This document shows positions 31,701-37,700 of a stretch of 64,000 nucleotides of DNA, in pieces (positions within the stretch are counted from its first letter, which is position 1; every line of letters starts with the position of its first letter). The notes beneath the pieces are model-generated. The model worked only from the letters and a program-made list of their open reading frames with translations. It did no database searches and was not told where the DNA came from. A program made the translations under genes and the position numbers. Origin of the DNA: Aquirufa ecclesiirivi (GTDB lineage Bacteria > Bacteroidota > Bacteroidia > Cytophagales > Spirosomataceae); assembly GCF_011250515.1 (NCBI RefSeq), contig NZ_JAANOP010000001.1, positions 124,001 to 188,000 on the forward strand. The letters run 5' to 3'.

Positions 31701-34700
31701 GTCGCAAACCCAATCTACCATCACTTATATCGCTGGTACAGCTAGTAAATTAGTGGTGTCTACCATTGCTGGTCAAACTGCTGGAACAGCCTTTGCTGTC
31801 ACGGTTACTTTAACAGACGTGAATGGTAACCCTGTCAATGCAACAGCAGATGGTACCGTGACATTAACTCGTAAAACAGGTACGGGTACCTTAGGTGGTA
31901 CTTTAACAGGAACGATTACTTCTGGTTCTAGTGCAGTAACCATTTCAGGTGTTACTTACACCAAAGCTGAAACAGGTGTAGTCTTAACAGCTACGGGGTC
32001 AGGTTCTGGAAACGTTGCAAGTAAATTAGGTGATTCCAATGCCTTTAATGTGGTGGCTGGGGCGGCTGCTAAATACTTGGTGACAAGTAGTAATTATGCT
32101 CCTGTTGTTGGTGGAACAACCACTATTACGGCACAATTAGTGGATGCTTACAATAACCCAGTTAGCACATCAAACCAAACGATTAATTGGTCGAAAAGTA
32201 ATGCCAATGGTTCTTTCTCATCAGCTACTAGCTTGACAGATGCTAATGGTACTGCCACTGTGACATTTACTGCACATACGGTCGCCAATACTTCTACAAC
32301 TATTACGGCAACAGATAATAACACATTAACAGGTACTACTCCAACGATAACATCCGATGCAAGTGGTGCAGCTAAATTAGTGGTGTCTACCATTGCTGGT
32401 CAAACAGCCGGAACTGCTTTTGCTGTCACTGTTACTTTAACAGATATCAATGGTAACTTGGTTAATGCAACAGCAGATGGTACCGTGACATTAACTCGTA
32501 AAACAGGTACAGGAACCTTAGGTGGTACTTTAACTGGAACGATTACTTCTGGTTCTAGTGCAGTAACCATTTCAGGTGTTACTTACACCAAAGCTGAAAC
32601 TGGCGTAGTCTTAACAGCTACAGGTTCAGGCTCAGGAAACGTTGCAAGTAAATTAGGTGATTCCAATGCCTTTAACGTAGTGCCAGGTGCAGCCGATGCA
32701 ACTGCTTCTACTTTAACTCCTAGCTCTGCAAGTATTGTGGCAGATGGTTCTACTACCCAAGTATTAACTGTAACAGCTAAAGATGCTAATGGTAATAACC
32801 TAACTGCGGGTGGAGCTACTGTGACCATCACTAAGTCTTCTGGTACGGGTTCTATTAGCTCTGTAACTGATAATAGCAATGGTACTTATTCGGCTACTGT
32901 TACCTCTCCAACAGCTGTTGGATCTGGTGTATTTGTAGCTACTTTAGGTGCTTCGCAAGTTAAAAGTGGAACAGGGTCTCAAACCCAATCTACCATAACT
33001 TATATTGCTGGTACAGCTAATAAATTAGTGGTGTCTAACATCGCTCAACAAACTGCGGGTACTGGATTCGCTGTCACGGTTACTTTAACGGACGTGAATG
33101 GTAACCCTGTCAATGCAACGGCTAATGGAACAGTAACCCTTTCTTTAAAAACAGGTACAGGCACCTTAGGTGGTACTTTAACTGGAACGATTACTTCTGG
33201 TTCTAGTGCAGTAACCATTTCAGGTGTTACTTATACCAAAGCTGAAACAGGTGTTGTCTTAACAGCTACAGGTTCTGGTTCAGGAAACGTTGCAAGTAAA
33301 TTAGGTGATTCTAATGCCTTCACTGTGGTGGCGGGCACCGCTACTAAATACTTGGTGACGAGTAGTAATTATGCTCCTGTTGTTGGTGGAACAACCACTA
33401 TTACGGCACAATTAGTGGATGCTTACAATAACCCAGTTAGCACAGCAAACCAAACGATTAATTGGTCGAAAAGTAATGCCAATGGTTCTTTCTCATCAGC
33501 TACTAGCTTAACAGATGCTAATGGTACTGCCACTGTGACATTTACTGCACATACGGTCGCCAATACTTCTACAACTATTACGGCAACAGATAATAACACA
33601 TTAACAGGTACTACTCCAACGATAACATCTGGTTCTGGTGGTGCTACTAAATTAGTGGTGTCTACAATTGCTGGTCAAACAGCTGGAACTGGATTCGCTG
33701 TCACGGTTACTTTAACGGATGCCAATGGCAATGCGGTTAATGCAACGGCTAATGGAACCGTGACTCTTTCTTTAAAAACTGGAACAGGAACCTTAGGTGG
33801 TACTTTAACTGGAACGATTACTTCTGGTTCTAGTGCAGTCACCATCTCTGGCGTTACTTACACCAAAGCTGAAACTGGCGTAGTCTTAACAGCTACAGGT
33901 TCAGGCTCAGGAAACGTTGCAAGTAAATTAGGTGATTCCAATACCTTTAACGTAGTGCCAGGTGCAGCCGATGCAACTGCTTCTACTTTAACTCCTAGCT
34001 CTGCAAGTATTGTGGCAGATGGTTCTACTACCCAAGTATTAACAGTAACAGCTAAAGATGCTAATGGTAATAACTTAACTGCGGGTGGTGCTACAGTGAC
34101 CATCACCAAGTCTTCTGGTACGGGTTCTATTAGCTCTGTAAGCGATAATAGCAATGGTACTTATTCGGCTACTGTTACCTCTCCAACAGCTGTTGGATCA
34201 GGTATATTTGTTGCTACTTTAGGTGCTTCGCAAGTTAAAAGTGGAACAGGTTCGCAAACCCAATCTACCATCACTTATATCGCTGGTACAGCTAATAAAT
34301 TAGTGGTGTCTAACATCGCTCAACAAACTGCCGGTACTGGATTTAACGTGACGGTTACTTTAACCGACGTAAACGGTAATCCTGTCAATGCAACAGCTAA
34401 TGGAACCATTACTTTAAGCTTAAAAACAGGAACAAGTACATTGGGCGGTACTCTAACGGGAACCATGACTAGTGGTTCTAGTGCAGTAACCATCTCTGGA
34501 GTTACTTACACCAAAGCTGAAACTGGCGTAGTCTTAACAGCTACGGGTTCAGGTTCAGGAAACGTTGCTAGTAAATTAGGTGACTCTAATGCCTTCACTG
34601 TGGTTCCTGGTGCGGCATCTAAATACCTCGTAACAAGTAGTTCTACTTCCCCAGCTGCTGGTGGTACTGTAACGATTACGGCACAATTAGTGGATGCTTA

Positions 34701-37700
34701 CAATAACTCCGTTAGTACTGCAAACCAAACGATTAATTGGTCGAAAAGTAATGTCAATGGTTCTTTCTCATCAGCTACTAGTATCACAGATGCGAATGGA
34801 ATAGCAACCGTTACGTTCACTTCACATTCCGTTGCAGGAACTTCGACAACCATTACGGCAACAGACAATAACAATTTAACGGGCACCACGCCAACGATAA
34901 CATCTGGTTCTGGTGGTGCGACCAAATTAGTCGTGTCTACGATTGCTGGTCAAACAGCTGGAACTGCTTTTGCTGTAACAGTAACTTTAACAGATGACAA
35001 TGGCAATGCTGTTAATGCTTCTACCAATGGAACTGTCACTTTAACCTTAAAAACGGGTACGGGGACATTAGGTGGTACTTTAACTGGAACGATGACTTCT
35101 GGTTCTAGTGCAGTCACCATCTCTGGCGTTACTTACACCAAAGCTGAAACTGGCGTAGTCTTAACAGCTACAGGGTCAGGTTCTGGAAATGTTGTTGGAA
35201 AAACAGGAGATTCGAACGCTTTCAATGTAGTGGCAGGTGCTGGAGCTAAATACATCGTGACTAGTAGCAACACCTCTCCAACTGCAGGAGGAACGGTAAC
35301 CATAACAGCTCAATTGGTAGATGCCAATAATAATCCTGTTACCACTTCAGGTAAAACCGTCACATGGTCGAAAAGCAATGCCAATGGTTCATTCTCATCG
35401 GTAACGAGTACCACAGATGCTAATGGAGTAGCAACCGTTACCTATACCACGCATACGGTTTCTGGAACATCAACGACCATTACGGCGACAGATAATAATA
35501 ACCTAACAGGTACTTCTGCTGGATTCAGTTCTATTGCAGGAGCTGCATCCAAATTGGCGGTAGGTACAATTTCTGGCCAATCAGCTGGAACAGCCTTCCC
35601 TATAACCATCACGCTAACAGATGTGAATGGTAATCCAGTAAATGCTACTGCCAATGGAACCGTTACATTAACCTTAAAGACGGGTACAGGTACTTTAGCT
35701 GGAACGCTTACAGGTACCATCAATGCGGGTTCTAGTGCTGTAACGATTTCAGGAATTACCTATACCAAATTAGAATCAGGAGTTGTAATAACAGCAACTG
35801 GTTCAGGATCTGGAAATGTAGCAGGCAAATCTGGAGATTCCAATGCATTCAATGTTACATCAGGTGGAGCCAATCGATTTATCATCTCGACTATTACCGA
35901 TAAGATTGCTTTAAATGCATTCTCATTAACGGCAACTTTAGTAGATGCCAATGACAATCTTGTAAATGCCGATGTAAACACCACGGTAACAGTTGGTATA
36001 AAAACTGGTACAGGTACCTTGGGTGGAACACTGACAGGATCACTACTTAGTGGTAGTTCTAGCGTCACTATTTCTGGCATTACCTACGATAAAGTAGAGT
36101 CTGGTATTGAATTAAAAGCTACAGCGACTAGCGCTGGAAATACTAATGGAAAAGTTGGTAATTCAAATGCCTTCGCCGTGAGTGCTGGTATTGGTTCAAA
36201 AATCAAGTTAAGTCCAATGAGTAATTATGTAGCAGGTACAAGTCAAACGATAACGGCTACCTTAACGGATGAGAATGACAACACCGTTTTAGCGACAGCA
36301 AATAGCACGATTACATTAAGTGTTAAAACTGGAACAGGTACTATTTCGGGCACCTATACGGGTATCATTCTTGCAGGAACTAGTTCGGTAACTATTACAG
36401 GGCTTGAGTACAATAAAGCTGAAACAGGCATCGTACTTCGTGCTACAGGTTCAGGAGCAGGATCGAATGTGAATGGAAAAGTTGGTGATAGTAATGCATT
36501 TACCGTGACCCATGGTCCATTGTACCGCTATTTCATTTCAGGATTAACTAAACAAGAAGCTGGAACAACTCAAACTGTCACCATTAGAGCTCTCGATAGA
36601 TATGATAACGTCGTTTCAACTTATATTGGAAATAAACCTATCACATTCACTGGCGCTACAGCCGCTTCGGAAATCTATAAACCTAGTGCAGGAGCGCCTA
36701 CTGGTACCCCAACTTCTATTGGAGGTGGAACAGGTACGTTGAACCAAACAGTTAAAAAGACGAATTCAACCACCTCGACTACCATTGTAAATATCAATGC
36801 TACACCAGCAGGGAATACAGTAGTTCAAAACCCAGGTTCCAATATCATTAACCTAAACTCAACTGTTGGTACGCTAGCTGAATTTGGTAGCACGGTTAAC
36901 TTAACCTTTAGCAATGGTCTTGCTAATGCGGTGATTATCTTATACAAAGCAGAGATTGCTACCATTTCTGCAACAGACGGTATCACAAACACGCCGAAAG
37001 AAGGTGAATTACAAGTTGAAGTAGTCAATTCTACTTTCGTTAAATTAGAAGTTACCTTAGCATCACAACAAGTAGTTGGCCAATCTTTAGTGGGTTCATT
37101 GAAGGCTCTAGACCAATACGGCAACGTAGTTAAAAACTTTGATGCTTCTCAGAACAACATTACCGTGGTGGTTACTAATTTAACCGGAAATGTCACAGGC
37201 CTTTCTGGAACAATTAAATTAACAAGTCCTAGTGACTTTGTAAATGGGGTTGCAGACTTCTCCTTATTAGGAATTAAATACCAAGGAGGATCTGGAAATG
37301 GTGGATTTACCTTTACACCAACAACTGGTACAGGTGTTCAAGCAGAAAACATTGTAGTAGTTGCCGATGATGTAGACGGAGATGGTGTTTCTGATGAAAA
37401 AGAAACAACAGATGGAACCGATAAAAATGACCCATGTTCTTATTTGGTAGCTAGCCAAGATTTCTCCAAAACTAGCTTAACTTGGAAATCGGCGGACTGC
37501 GACGGTGACGGAACTACCAACGGAACAGACGCTGCACCTTTGAACTCTTGTATCGGTGGTATTCCTGGTTATATACCGGTAAAAGGATCCTTAGGATACC
37601 AACGCTACTTCTTAGGTGACTGTGACGGCGATGGTATTACCAACGACATGGAATGCTACGGTGGATATATAGGAGGAACTGTTTGCCAAGACTTTGATAG

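Noticed and set aside
19260-36080. Many antisense ORFs of 60-194 codons across the repeat arrays
   Set aside because: They repeat with the module period, are low-complexity (Val/Ala/Pro-rich), and arise because the sense codons leave few stops on the other strand.
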